Source: Pristionchus mayeri
Lineage: Eukaryota; Nematoda; Chromadorea; Rhabditida; Neodiplogasteridae
DNA length: 64,000 bases
Reading direction: 5' to 3'
Assembly (NCBI GenBank): GCA_036245805.1
Contig: BTRK01000006.1
Location: 18,942,365 to 19,006,364 of the forward strand
This document shows, piece after piece, positions 13,001 to 24,748 of the stretch. How positions within the stretch are numbered: the stretch's first letter is position 1; each line of letters starts with the position of its first letter. A program made the position numbers and the translations under genes. Below the pieces are notes generated by a model. The model had not been told where the DNA came from. It saw nothing but the letters and a program-made list of their open reading frames with translations, and ran no database searches.

Positions 13001-14039
13001 GGAACGAAAGAGGTGATGTTTCCCGGAGAATAGGAGTCGGAAGGGGAAAGAAGACAATATGACTGAGAGATAAGAGAGAGAGTCCTTTCCAGCCGCGAAT
13101 TTTGATGAGGAGAGTGAGACAAAGAGAGAAGTGAGAGCTGAGTGTCGATGAAGAAGATTGAAGGGAATGAGAAGGCAGAGAGTAGTAGTGGTCTCTTCTC
13201 TCTCCACTTATAGACATAGTGAGGGAGTACGGATGAGGAATAGAGGGAAGAGAAATAGAGCGCAAACAGAAATGCTCACACACTGAGAGAAGAGAGAGAA
13301 AGAGAGGGAAGAAGGGAGTAAACTCGCGAAGAAATAGACGGCAGCTCGCCCATTTCCCTCCTTCTTACACTGCTTTTGCGACCCGATTCGATCGCCCGAG
13401 CCCCTTTTCGAGAAAAAAGACGATGGAAAGGGCAAAATGCATTTGCTATCTCGAGCGAGAGTGAGAGAGAGAGAGAGGGAGGGAAAAGAGGAAAGAGAAA
13501 AAGAGAGACCGAGCTCATAGCCGCCCGTCTTTGCACTGCGCTCTTTATCTAGGGACCAAATGGCAGTTTTTTATTATTTTTTTATTTTTGTATTTTTGAT
13601 AAATCCTTCCTTGCTTCTTCATTTTTGTATTGTTTCATCACGGGAAATTTACTAAACGGGACAGCACTTGCACGTTATTTCCAACTTTTCGACGTTTTCT
13701 TAGTTCGAATTTTCGACATTTTCTACATCGTTCGCTTTCTTAATTTCTTTTTTTAAATATATAAAATACATTATAAATAAAAATAGCAATAATAAAAACT
13801 ACTATTAGTGCAATTAAATTCCGCGTAGCTTCACTTTTTAGCTTCCCATTCTTGGCATGACAAACGTGTGAAAATGCATTATGCTTCAATAGATTGCGGC
13901 AAATGAAATCATTCCCAAATTTAATCGTACATTCGACTACTTCTTATCATTCGAATTTTCACGCATTGTTACTTTCAGTTGACCTATATTTCAGGGTCAC
14001 GCGAGATATCATCGAGCGATAGTAGCCAAGTGATAGATA

Positions 14040-17000
14040 ATGGAACTTCTCTTCCCGTGTGTGGAATGCAACGATGCTTTCAGTACGTCCATTGAGCGGC
14101 TCATCCATCGATTTTCAGTAAGTCACGAGATTTGCATAATTTTAGCAAGTATGTTTATTTCAGCGGCATCCCCACTACTTCACAGCAGGAGGAGGAAATT
14201 GCCGCATTTGTGGGCAAAACGTAGTGGATCTCTTCGAGAATGTTGACCATCTAGTCAATGCGAGTTTTTTGCTTATTCTCGTTTCACAAAACCATGTTTC
14301 AGTCGCACCCAGCAGAGTTTATCCATTTATCCTCCGAAGCTCAACGATTGAACGCACAGATAGGAGTTGCCCAGGTTATATATAAATATTATTTTAATTG
14401 AATATTGTCGCTGTCGATTTCGCACACTCTGCCATTGCACATCAACTACAGGAGATTATGCAAATTCGAATCAATCAAACTTCGTTCCAGATGCATTAAT
14501 GCCATATTTGCAGTCAGCAGTTTATTGGTTACAAGAGACCTGTCAACCACCTGGGGAGCAATCGAAGCTTTCCTTCACTGTGAGTGAGACTTCACAGTTC
14601 CTCTTAGAGATGGACTAGCCAGTCCACGTTTTCTTCTGAATTCGAAATCGTCTCGTCTCTTATTGCTATGGAAACAGTGAAATTGAAGCCTCGAGACGTC
14701 GTCAGTCGAATGAGATTGCGTGCAGAGGCACTGTGCAGAGCTCAGAACGGAGGGCAAGAGGTGATTGTCTTCTAGATTCACCTAAATCATAAAATGTCGA
14801 CAACCCTACGGTCGGCATACGGAAGAGTTATTCCTTGCTAAATGATTAGAATTGAACGACGAGGTTGTTTTGATGGAGAGGCATATTCTCTCTCTTGAGC
14901 GTGTCCGTGAATAACAACAAGCATCATAGAGTTGCTACAGAAATTTTCATTAAAAAACAGATTTATTTATTCATTTATTTTACATCACATTATGCTTCAA
15001 ATAGTTTACAATGCGAGAGTATAAAAGAGCATATGAGACGAAGGAAGATGAAGAGATGGAGGGTGGTGGGGGATTGGTGAATCAGCTTTCATTTTTTATC
15101 TTTCCCATCTGTACGATCCTGATTCATCACATGCTTGATTCAATGGGAAAATAATTTATTTTCGACATTCTGTGATAAACTCTTTTCACTAACACTTGGA
15201 ATGCACTCACATCAATTTATTTTGAAAGATTTCAAACAATATTTTCAGCAATCCTCCGATTCTTCCAATCCTGCAGGTATTTCGTATGGATCTCACGAAC
15301 CAGCCATGGTAAGAATTATTTCTTTTTCAAAAAAAAAAAAAATTACAGTATCAATGCGAACCCTCAACTTCGGCAGCAACATCATCTTTGTCTCGCAAAC
15401 GGCCAATAGTAAGCAATTTCGATTTCATCGTAAATCTGAATATTATTTCAGGATACTCCCAATACCTATGGTTTGCCCAAAACGTCCAAAAACGAGCCTT
15501 GCTTGAGAGAATCTCCACCATCCGACTGCATGGATCACAGTGCTGCAATTGCAACCAGTAGTGCCTTGCTGCACCAGGCCGAGCAGCCTCAGATGAAGGC
15601 GAGCATATCTTTGTCCTGACATATAAAAATTTAGTTCTTTTTTGGATAATCCACTACGATTTAAGAGACCGGATCGGTAAGATTGGACCACCCCCCGGAC
15701 ATGCGGTAGTCCGGAATGGGAACTGGCCCGCCATGCTTCAAGCATGGATGCCCCTTGGCTCCATGATGCACAATATATAGGCTATTACTCGATTTCGCTT
15801 TTCAGTAAGAAATTATAAGGTGTCAAAGTTGAAAAATCGAAATTTCATATTTTTCGAACGCGATGAGATATACTCAAAATCTCTTTTGCGTTGTATTAGG
15901 GATGACCAATAACCAAAAATGAGCCACCCTGATCGAATCGGGATTGGTTGGAAATGTGATTTCGAGACCGAATTTTTCACCTTTTCAGGGCTAAATTCTC
16001 AATATGGGAGGGGGGCAATATCACACTGTGCCTAAAATGTAGATCGATGAATTCTACGTGGAACTATTTCAAAATAAAAAGAAATCGACGTTTCCGTTTT
16101 CCTCATATCGAGGTCCGAACATGTCCGATCGTTTCGGAATTCTGTGAAAATACGACTATGTCGTCCAAATGAACTGTTAAACGTGCTCATTTGGTGGAAA
16201 ATTAAACAACAAGGATAATAATTAGTAATTTTGTCCTGAAAATTGAACTTTCGTTCATTCTGAAAAAGTCGATTTTCATGACATCGATTTTATCGAAATT
16301 CGAGCTCATGAAACTATGTAATTTCAATCATATTATGATGAACACTGCACAACTCGTAAACTAGGTTTCCATATGAGTGAGAAATTTGCAAAATATTGTT
16401 TTTTTCATATCTTTAGGAATGTCATTTATTCGGTCCAAAACGCAAAATCGAGAGTGTTGAACAAAATTGTTGGACTGAAATTTGACGAAATCGACGTGTT
16501 TCAGTAACTTTGAATTATTTTACTTTCAGAAATGTGAAAAACAGATCAAAAAATGGAACACCGCGAAAATCGGAAAAATGACAAATCCGGCTCCGATTCT
16601 ACCCGTTTAAGCTGTGAAAACTCAAGATTTCATAAATATAACCTATGTCTCTCATTACCTAGGTGTAGTACAGTAACACTTAAGTTAAATAAATGTTGCT
16701 ATAAGTGGCTCACTGTAAGTATTTTCCTGATAATCGTTGAGAAATCTCGATAAAATCAATGGTATTATAAGGGAAACTTCGGCATATTTCCAATATTAGC
16801 GAACAAATTTATTCACATTTATAGTCAATAATTATAATAAGTCACTTTAATTTAAAAAAACCGATGTGTATTTTGTGTTATAAAATGAGTCTAAATTTTG
16901 AATTTTCTCATGTATTTGGAAATCTGATTACTTCAGATTGAAGCAGTTTAATCAAACTTTCTGGCGAGTCCAATCGATTGTACCCTCTTCTCTTCCTCTC

Positions 17001-20000
17001 TCTCCCTGTCTGGCGAGTCCAATCGATTGTACCCTCTTCCCTTCCTCTCTCTCCCTGTCTGGCGAGTCCAATCGATTGTACCCCCTTCCCTTCCTCTCTC
17101 TCCCTGTCTGGCGAGTCCAATCGATTGTACCCCCTTCCCTTCCTCTCTCTCTCCTTCCCTCATTCGATAAGACGATCGAACGAAGTCACCCTTCCTCATT
17201 CATGTTTTGTTCTAATTTCATATTCGAATTTCGTCGCGTTGTTTGTTGTCAGTTCTTCTTCCCCATCCTTTATCTAACTATAACTTTATTATTCAAACCA
17301 TCCTTTTGACTAGTTTCTTTTGTTCTCCACTTGCAACGGGCATCGTACTGACGAGGTCCACCCGTTGTGAGGCGGGTCGGTGTCTGCGACCCAGGACCGA
17401 AACACCAACCCGTTCCATTCTAGGAAGTCCACATTTTACCCTCCCTTCTAAGCAGTACTCTCTTTTTCTTCCCTCATTACTGATTGCATTCTTAACTTAC
17501 TAATTTTTGAAAGAATGTATGAAGTAAAATTCAAAACGATTGAATACACATTTAATTCTGCTCTATCAGCGGAAATGTGTACCCAAATATCTCATCTCGC
17601 CTCTCATTTTACCGATATTTGGGAAGGATTATAAAGGAAACGAATAAAGAGGGGCACTTTTTGCAAAACTTGTTTCATTAAAGTACTCCTCTACTACCGG
17701 TTGGTAGTAAAGGATACGGCAAAAGCTTATCAAATCTTGTGTTTTCACAGCTCAAACATGGGTAGAATCGAAGTCGGGTAGGCATTTTTTTCCGATTTTT
17801 GCGGTGTTCCAATTTTTTGATCTGTTTTTCAAATTTCTGTAAGTAAAATTATTCAAAGTTACTGAAATTCGTCGAATTCGTCAAATTTCCAACAATTTTG
17901 TTCGGCACCCTCGATTTCGCGTATTGGACCGAATAAATGACATTCCTAAAGATATGAAAAAAACAATATTTTGCAAATTTCTCACTCATATGGAAACCTA
18001 GTTTAACTAGGTTTTAACTAGGTTTAACTAACAAAATTGTTGAAAATTTGACGAATTCGACGAATTTCAGTAACTTTGAATTATTTTACTTTCAGAAATG
18101 TGAAAAACAGATCAAAAAATGGATCGAATGAGGGAAGGAGAGAGAGAGGAAGGGAAGGGGGTACAATCGATTGGACTCGCCAGACAGGGAGAGAGAGGAA
18201 GGGAAGGGGGTACAATCGATTGGACTCGCCAGACAAGGAGAGAGAGGAAGGGAAGAGGGTACAATCGATTGGACTCGCCAGACAGGGAGAGAGAGGAAGA
18301 GAAGAGGGTACAATCGATTGGACTCGCCAGACAGGGAGAGAGAGGAAGAGAAGAGGGTACAATCGATTGGACTCGCCAGAAAGTTTGCTCTAATTTCGAT
18401 AAAATCGATGTCATGAAAATCGACTTTTTCAGAATGAACGAAAGTTCAATTTTCAGGACAAAATTACTAATTATTATCCTTGTTGTTTAATTTTCCACCA
18501 AATGAGCACGTTTAACAGTTCATTTGGACGACATAGTCGTATTTTCACAGAATTCCGAAACGATCGGACATGTTCGGACCTCGATATGAGGAAAACGGAA
18601 ACGTCGATTTCTTTTTATTTTGAAATAGTTCCACCTAGAATTCATCGATCTACATTTTAGGCACAGTGTGATATTGCCCCCCTCCCATATTGAGAATTTA
18701 GCCCTGAAAAGGTGAAAAATTCGGTCTCGAAATCACATTTCCAACCAATCCCGATTCGATCAGGGTGGCTCATTTTTGGTTATTGGTCATCCCTAATACA
18801 ACGCAAAAGAGATTTTGAGTATATCTCATCGCGTTCGAAAAATATGAAATTTCGATTTTTCAACTTTGACACCTTATAATTTCTTACTGAAAAGCGAAAT
18901 CGAGTAATAGCCTATATATTGTGCATCATGGAGCCAAGGGGCATCCATGCTTGAAGCATGGCGGGCCAGTTCCCATTCCGGACTACCGCATGTCCGGGGG
19001 GTATCCATTATGATCGATTCTTACCGATCCGGCCTCTTAAGGACATGAACAACGGTCGTCTCTCCCTCCTCCTCTCGATGCTCATCACCTTCGGCAGTCC
19101 ACTCATCCCTCGTACGCGTCCTCGCGTATTGGCGGAAGCGGAACGGATAGCCGTGAACGTCTTCCGTTTGTCTTTCCGCCTTCCGGACTATGACGAACGC
19201 GTATCTCACGCGGTTAGAAGAGCGGCAGCCTCAGTGCAGAAAGTAATATCGAGTGAGGAAAAGATCACACTCTCCCTGCCACTGCCAGATGAAGAGGAGA
19301 TGAAGGTGAGAGCCAGATTCCTTCACAATCTTAAGTGGTGTTAAAAATCACAGTAAAGATCGGATCTTTGAAGATGATACTGCTTGAAAAATGCACAAAG
19401 ATACGAGTTTTGCAGTGATTTTTAGTATCGAATTGGAAAGTTTTCGAACAATATTAAGGATAAAAAAGTAGAAAGTGCAAAACATTCAGGCGATAGAACT
19501 TGCGACTGCCTTGCAACTCTTCTATCCCGATCCTTCCTATCCTTCTCCGTCCTCCGAGGCCCTCACGGTCTACAAACTCTCTCGGTCGCTGGAGTTTCTG
19601 CTCGCGACTCGGGACGAGGAACTGGCAGAGGACATCGACGGGCTGCTGCAAGTGCTGCAGCAGCATCTGCAGCAGAGCGGAGTAAGGGACATCGTGCAGC
19701 AAGCGATCCATGCTGCGGAGATGCATTGCCAGGTCATGGTGAGTTGGTCCCTCTCTAACTACAGGGTGCGCCATAATTACCCGGACTGATTTCAACATTC
19801 TGTGATCACGCGGCCCTATTGATATGCGCTACCCTTATGTCACTATCATGACGTGCAACCATTACTCTCTCACTATTCAAGGTTTCACGTCAGCTAGTCA
19901 AGTATTCTAATAATGACGATACCTAATCTCTTCAAACCCGCATACCATACCTGTACAAGGATTGTATAACATCGTTCATCGACTCGGCTTTAACAAGTCG

Positions 20001-22628
20001 TTAGCTTCCGATACCGTTATTAGGTACGATGGGCTTGATACTGAACAGAGTCGTACGGGCATAGGGAAATCGGTATATGTTTCCACCACCATGAACCTAG
20101 ATCGCATCCGAAAGAGGAGTGCTTCAAAACCACATTCAGATTGATAAGAATGTCGGTAGCTCGAACGCATCCATTCGTGGTCGTCTCATGTCCCAGTTAA
20201 ATATTCGCCTTTATACGCGCATTAAGTTGCACGGAATAGAGAAGCGTCACATCAAGCCCCGCAGAGAATGATACCGTGAAGTATTGTTGCATTGTGCTAG
20301 TTCCGCGCACTTTTGTACGTAATTCAGCGATGCACATATCTTTTCCGTCGAAGGCAAGCTGGATATCCAAAACGGTATAATCACTGCCTCTGATCCTAAA
20401 GACTTCGAAAATAGTTGTGGTATCGCTGGTTCTCCAACCATCTCCTTTACATCAGGAGTTAGACTGCAATTTGCTCAACATTCAAGTTCCCACTCGTGTT
20501 TATCACTCCGAGCGTCGAAGCCATTAAGGAGTATTGCATGATGCACAACCTCAGAGACGTGCTTCTACCCTGGTACCATTCCAACTTCGATCTGGGCAAC
20601 TAGACCTTTCAGCAAGATTCTATTATCATTCACATGAAAAGTAGTATCCGGACACCCATGTACCCGAATAATCACTCTGACTGATTGGCCGCCGAACTCC
20701 TCCGATCCCAACCCATTGACTTCAATACTTGGGGATGGTGTAGTCCACAACGTCCTCTACCAAGAACTCGACACTAATCGTATTTTAAGCTGCCCTTCTC
20801 AAAGCATGAGACGAAATCGATGAAAATTTCTTGCGGGAATTGGCAGATAGATATGAGAAGAGAGTCAAGGCCTGTGTCAAAGCGAAATGATGTCCCATCA
20901 AAATTAGCTAGTATGTTTTATTACCAATATAGCTGACAAACTTTGATGTGAACCAAATCGCTCAAGTCCCATTCTAAAGTAGGGAATATTATGAAAACAG
21001 TTGTCCGGGTAATTATGGCGCTCCCTGTAGTCCGGCTACCTCCCCCAAGCAGACCGATTTCCCAATCCGAATAAACACACAGACGCTGACAGCGCTTTAA
21101 ATATAGTTACAGATAGCTTAATTTGATTGATAATTTGATTTCCTCAAGCAAGTAAATAACGATACAGGAACTCCGATCTCGGCAGCGGTACAGGGTTCAG
21201 CCATGTGTCAATCCTCCGCAGCAAGAATTCGCTCCGGCTGAGCCATCAGAAGCAGGAGCATTCGTGGAAGATGTGAAAGAGACGGTTAAAGTGTGTATTT
21301 GGTACTACTTGAGAAATTCAGTCTATTATTATCTCACTTTCTCACCTCGGCATAGAAATAGAGTGCTGAGATACGAATGAATAAATCATCAAACTCGCAT
21401 ATTTCTTGTTTTTTTCAATTGGTCTTGGCGTTGTACATTACAATACGAATTGCTTTTTATTTCCAGGCAGAGGAGAAATGGCAGGAGGAGTTAGCTCCCG
21501 CTGTACCAACTGAAAAAGTCCAGCAGCGCGAAGCAACGCCCGTACTCTTCGAGGACACGCTTGAAGATGTGAAAGATACTATTAAGGTATGTGTTCACTG
21601 ATCCAATCGAACGAATCGAGGAAAAATGGACATACAAATTTTTTTCAGTCTGAACCGCTTCTCTCTCCTTCAACTCGTTGTGAGTCTCCATTCTTCATCT
21701 CTCCAACTAAGGAAGATCTCGCTACAAGCCCTTGCCCAATCTCCATCACTCCCTTCGTGTCTAACGCAGTCGCGGAAGAGATGTACGAGGAAGACAAGGG
21801 TGAGAGATGAAATTCTTTTTAATCGAATGCCACAAAAGACATTGTACTAAAATTTTACGTTCTAGTGTGATCCTTAATGACTCGCTTCAGGACTTTGGCG
21901 GGCTTCTCGTTATCCTCGATCGTGCAAGTATGGATGCATCCTGAATGTCAGCCATACTGCCATGATCACGCACTATAGGAAAGTGAGTGGTGCACATGAA
22001 CGATAGTAATCAGCTTGAATTACTTTGTTGCAATGAAATACAAGATTTCAGTCAGAGGCTTTATTAGATTTCTTTGAAGGGCGCTCCACCACGAATGGAA
22101 TATTTGAGAGCCAAAACAATTGAAACAAAGTATTCCCAGCAAGTGCTTTGAACACAATGAAATGCTCCTCTTCAGTTTCACTACGACGTCTACTACCTCG
22201 CGGTGCATCGATGCTGGGAGAACGAGCAACGACGATGGCTGGCAGTGAGATTCGGAGACGAGAAGGGAGGAAAACAACGTGAGAATCGGAGAAAAATGCT
22301 GAAGTGTACTGATTTCAAAGAAAAATATTACTGGAAATCTGTTACTTCTTTCACATCTGATATGCATTTCAGATACGCGAGTCTGCCAATGCTGTGGCTT
22401 GAATTGCTGCTTCATCGATCGAGTCGATCTGGCCATGCATCTCAAGGAGGTTCTGTACAAATGTTGTGTTTTAGCAATATTCCAGAAAATTTTAAGCGTT
22501 TCCAAATTTTTCAATTGCAGGAACACCCTGAGTACCTGACTGATCTGAGAACGGAGTTTCTCGATCTCTTCGATGGAGAGATCAAGCGAGATCCGATTGT
22601 ACGCATCCTACTGGAGCATGTGGACTAG
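14040..22628 (+). CDS. Gene B: multi-exon C2H2-type zinc-finger protein, family paralogue
   Basis: Predicted exons: 14040-14117, 14164-14259, 14303-14374, 14514-14579, 14689-14760, one or more unresolved acidic/coiled-coil exons at 14.86-15.06 kb, 15249-15308, 15349-15408, 15452-15598, 19042-19305, 19490-19738, 21168-21290, 21467-21586, 21649-21799, 21891-21982, 22176-22278, 22373-22449, 22521-22628. Finger 1 begins FPCVECNDAFSTSIERLIH, finger 2 is NCRICGQNVVDLFENVDH, finger 3 CKYGCILNVSHTAMITHY, finger 4 VCQCCGLNCCFIDRVDLAMH; each last histidine is on the next exon. SAVYWLQ matches SPIYWLQ in gene C. The helical block (19.0-19.7 kb) is rich in leucine and glutamine. Two neighbouring exons end VEDVKETVK and LEDVKDTIK, an internal duplication. 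A TTTCAG acceptor at 13994 lies 45 bases before the ATG (possible trans-splice site). Two introns begin GC rather than GT (after 14259 and 15598). The introns hold a 3.4 kb foldback element and a dead mariner. Function unknown; nuclear role inferred. AATAAA at 22998 may be its polyadenylation signal. Confidence 0.75.
16961..17150. repeat. 49-base minisatellite, four copies (left arm)
   Basis: The unit starts CTGGCGAGTCCAATCGATTG, followed by a pyrimidine-rich part. Unit starts at 16961, 17010, 17059 and 17108 give an exact 49-base period. It is inverted relative to the array at 18128-18380. Confidence 0.9.
18128..18380. repeat. 49-base minisatellite, five copies (right arm, inverted)
   Basis: Five occurrences of GTACAATCGATTGGACTCGC spaced 49 bases apart (first at 18161). 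It is the reverse complement of the array at 16961-17150, with one extra unit. Confidence 0.9.
19762..21027 (+). mobile_element. Degenerate mariner-type transposon
   Basis: The 1266-base element is flanked by TA and has terminal repeats CAGGGTGCGCCATAATTACCCGG and its inverse, ending CCGGGTAATTATGGCGCTCCCTG. That size and the TA duplication fit the mariner/Tc1 superfamily. Inside are transposase remnants: FSVEGKLDIQN near 20341 and DWPPNSSDPNPL near 20682, the latter resembling the family's WPP.SPDLNP motif around the third catalytic aspartate. The frame is broken repeatedly, and the position expected for the first catalytic aspartate before FSVEGK does not read Asp. It lies in the gene B intron between exons 19490-19738 and 21168-21290. 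Confidence 0.8.
20330..20870 (+). pseudogene. Mariner-type transposase pseudogene
   Basis: Fragments in different frames match the central and C-terminal parts of mariner-type transposases: FSVEGKLDIQN, WPPNSSDPNPL and a tail resembling RYEKRVKACVKAK near 20845. Stops and frameshifts separate them, so no active enzyme can be made. Confidence 0.65.
21028..21106 (-). mobile_element. Helitron-like end remnant, interrupted by the mariner
   Basis: With the mariner removed, the flanks join to AACTAGTCCGGCTACC, which matches CTAGTCCGGCTGCC at 45984. The other side, CAGCGCTTTAAATATAG, matches CAGCGCTTTATATATAG at the far end of the 46 kb copy. This is therefore a short, internally deleted copy of the same element. 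Confidence 0.6.
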
Positions 22629-24730
22629 AAGCAGACCATTCTCCTTATCAATAGAGTTCGCAATTCGGGTCGCCGTCAATTATTTCGCACACTCCATCAT
22701 TGCTCAACCGATCAAAAGAGAGGAAAGGCGAATACCCGAATTACGAACTCCTCATTAATAGTTAGAAATATCGAAATAATTTTCCATCATTGTCATTGTC
22801 CTGCAATTCTGCCGTTGTGTTGATAATACGGGGTATTGCAAATATCAAATTAGTTACACAGCTCGCCGTGCCATTTCCTCTGACCATTGCCAATGTGATG
22901 ATCTTCATTGTTGTTACTCTTAGTTATCTGGCTCATAAAGGATTGAAATTGTTGTGATGAACAAATATCGTATGTCGTTTGATTTTTTACTACTTATAAT
23001 AAACATATAAAACAATGTCGACGCTGTCACTACCTTGACTTTTCATCTTATTATTGTGGAAGTATTTTTCCGACAATTCTCCGACTCGAGAACTTATTTT
23101 GCTTTCTCACAACCCGCCGAACTTCGTCGTTGAATGCACGAGAAAAAGCGGAGAAGACAATAGACCGACACCCACGGAGTGCGGAGGATTCCACGAATTG
23201 CTTCGATTCTTGGAATCGCGAGAAAAACTCTCTTTACTAGTGGTTATTTTGCCTCTTTTGGCCTCAGATGGCTTCAGTTATCTAGACTGGTCGAATGAGC
23301 ATGCGAAATGATGAATGTGGTCTGTTTTTTCAACAGCGCATAACATTCGTAAATGTTTCTTGAATTGCCACAATGTTTCCATTGAAATCTCTAGAGTAAG
23401 CCAGTCTACTCGTTCTGGCCGACCAGAAAAACGTGAGAAATGTGAAAAATTTGCACGTCCTGACACCTCTGTCAGAAATCACAAACATCTCCCAATCTTC
23501 CCCAATTCTGGTCGCTTTTCCCATTGACTACACTTCGCTTCAATTTTTGTGAGTCTCGCACATCGGCAAAGCACGAATGCACTCTGGGTTCAGGGCTAAT
23601 GTGCGACTCCGCTTATCGCCCCATCAACGCCGATACGCAACTATCAGGACAAGCTCAAAGGGCAGAGCAGAGGGCACATTCCTTGATGGGCAGCGAGAAA
23701 GTGCATGGCAGAATTGCGTAGGAATTGTACACATGAGATACAGAGGATGAAGATGTTCAACAGTCGAATCAGAAAGGGGGGATATTAGAAGGATCAATTG
23801 GAAGTGGTCCGGAGCCGTTTTGACAACTCGTATGAGGGAGACTTAATTTCACGCCCTCTCTTTAGGTAGAGCGAGCGTGAATAATACGGAGATAAACAGT
23901 GTTTGAATTATTGCGAAGTTCAACGGACCAGTAGAGCCTTTTTCTGTTTGGCCAGCAGGAATTCAACACTTTTCTCGTAGTCGCTGAATGTAATTTCCTT
24001 GCTGAGCTCACGCTTTCTCTAGAAACAGTTTGTATTCCAGGAATGTGGGAATTCGCTATTTCCGCTCGAGCAATTTTCGTGATGTTTTCTTCCTCTTGAG
24101 AGAAGGAACAATTGACGTGGGGCTGAAACTGAGAGGAAAGAGAAGAAGAAGGGAGATAAGAGGCAGTGGAGTCCTCTTCTCTCTCTGCCGAGAGAAGGAA
24201 AAGGGAAAGGAGAAGGGCGATGAACGGAGAGAAAGAGCAGAGAGAGGGGGAAACTAGGGTTGAAACGGACGTCCGCCGGCCGAGTCCCCTCGCTTTTTTC
24301 TCCTTCTCCCTTTCTCTCCATCTTTTACACTCTGCAGTCGCCAATTCGCTTCTTCCCCAGAAGATGAAGCAGACAAACAAATTGCGTGCACTTTTACTTA
24401 TTTGTCGTTAGGGGGAGGTTACCCGAGCGATGTTTGGAATTTCTCTTTCATTTGCATTATTATTTACTGCATTGTTGCATCTTCATTGTTTATCACTAAA
24501 GAGTCACTGTTTGATGTAGAGTTCGCATTTTTTGATATCGCACATTCTTAGGGTAGCATGCTGCAATTCAAAAATTCCCAATTTCTCGGGAACCTCGGAC
24601 TCGGAATGGAAGGAATGGAAGAGATTTGTATCGAGTTAGCACAGCTGCCCTGCATTCCGTTGTTATTATACTGCGCTGGCGCTATCCCTCTTGATTAGTG
24701 TCCATGATGCGATCTTAAGGAGTCACTTTC
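22629..24730. other. Intergenic region between genes B and C
   Basis: Contains a probable AATAAA at 22998 and a small inverted repeat near 22665-22745 (GTTCGCAATTCGGGTCGCC facing CCCGAATTACGAAC). Part of the latter resembles 3563-3603 in a gene A intron. The 23.0-24.4 kb stretch has short open frames and GA-rich low-complexity sequence, and nothing I can assign. Confidence 0.55.
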
Positions 24731-24748
24731 CAGGCATCTTCCTTCGAA

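Larger units (their letters stand above)
6507..13990. other. 7.5 kb region without a supported gene
   Basis: Between divergent genes A and B. It contains long purine-rich (GA/GAGAG) low-complexity tracts, especially 10.2-11.3 and 13.0-13.5 kb, an imperfect tandem repeat at 8.85-9.10 kb, and an AT-rich stretch before gene B. The open frames here are short and show no family resemblance. The only gene-like signal is a single minus-strand exon candidate at about 9814-9949, listed separately. It probably holds the divergent regulatory DNA for genes A and B, but no specific site is identifiable by eye. Confidence 0.6.
15661..19040. mobile_element. 3.4 kb TTAA-flanked foldback element (intron of gene B)
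   Basis: The left end reads TTAAGAGACCGGATCGGTAAGA; the right end is its inverse, ending CCGGCCTCTTAA. Inverted arms run inward for about 1 kb or more on each side, each carrying an array of a 49-base minisatellite. The two arms are not identical: there are small indels and different minisatellite copy numbers. TTAA on both sides suggests a piggyBac-type target duplication. No transposase is visible. Its right TTAA provides the AA of the TTAAG|GAC acceptor of gene B exon 19042. Confidence 0.85.

Noticed and set aside
17340..17425. GC-rich foldable stretch that looked like a tRNA or structured RNA
   Set aside because: No T-loop TTCRANNC motif or acceptor stem of the right length; it is the spacer of the 15.7-19.0 kb foldback.
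18076..18490. Overlapping 73- to 123-residue frames with repeated QSIGLARQ-like peptides
   Set aside because: Produced by the 49-base minisatellite, which happens to lack stops in several frames on both strands; no evidence of a real protein.
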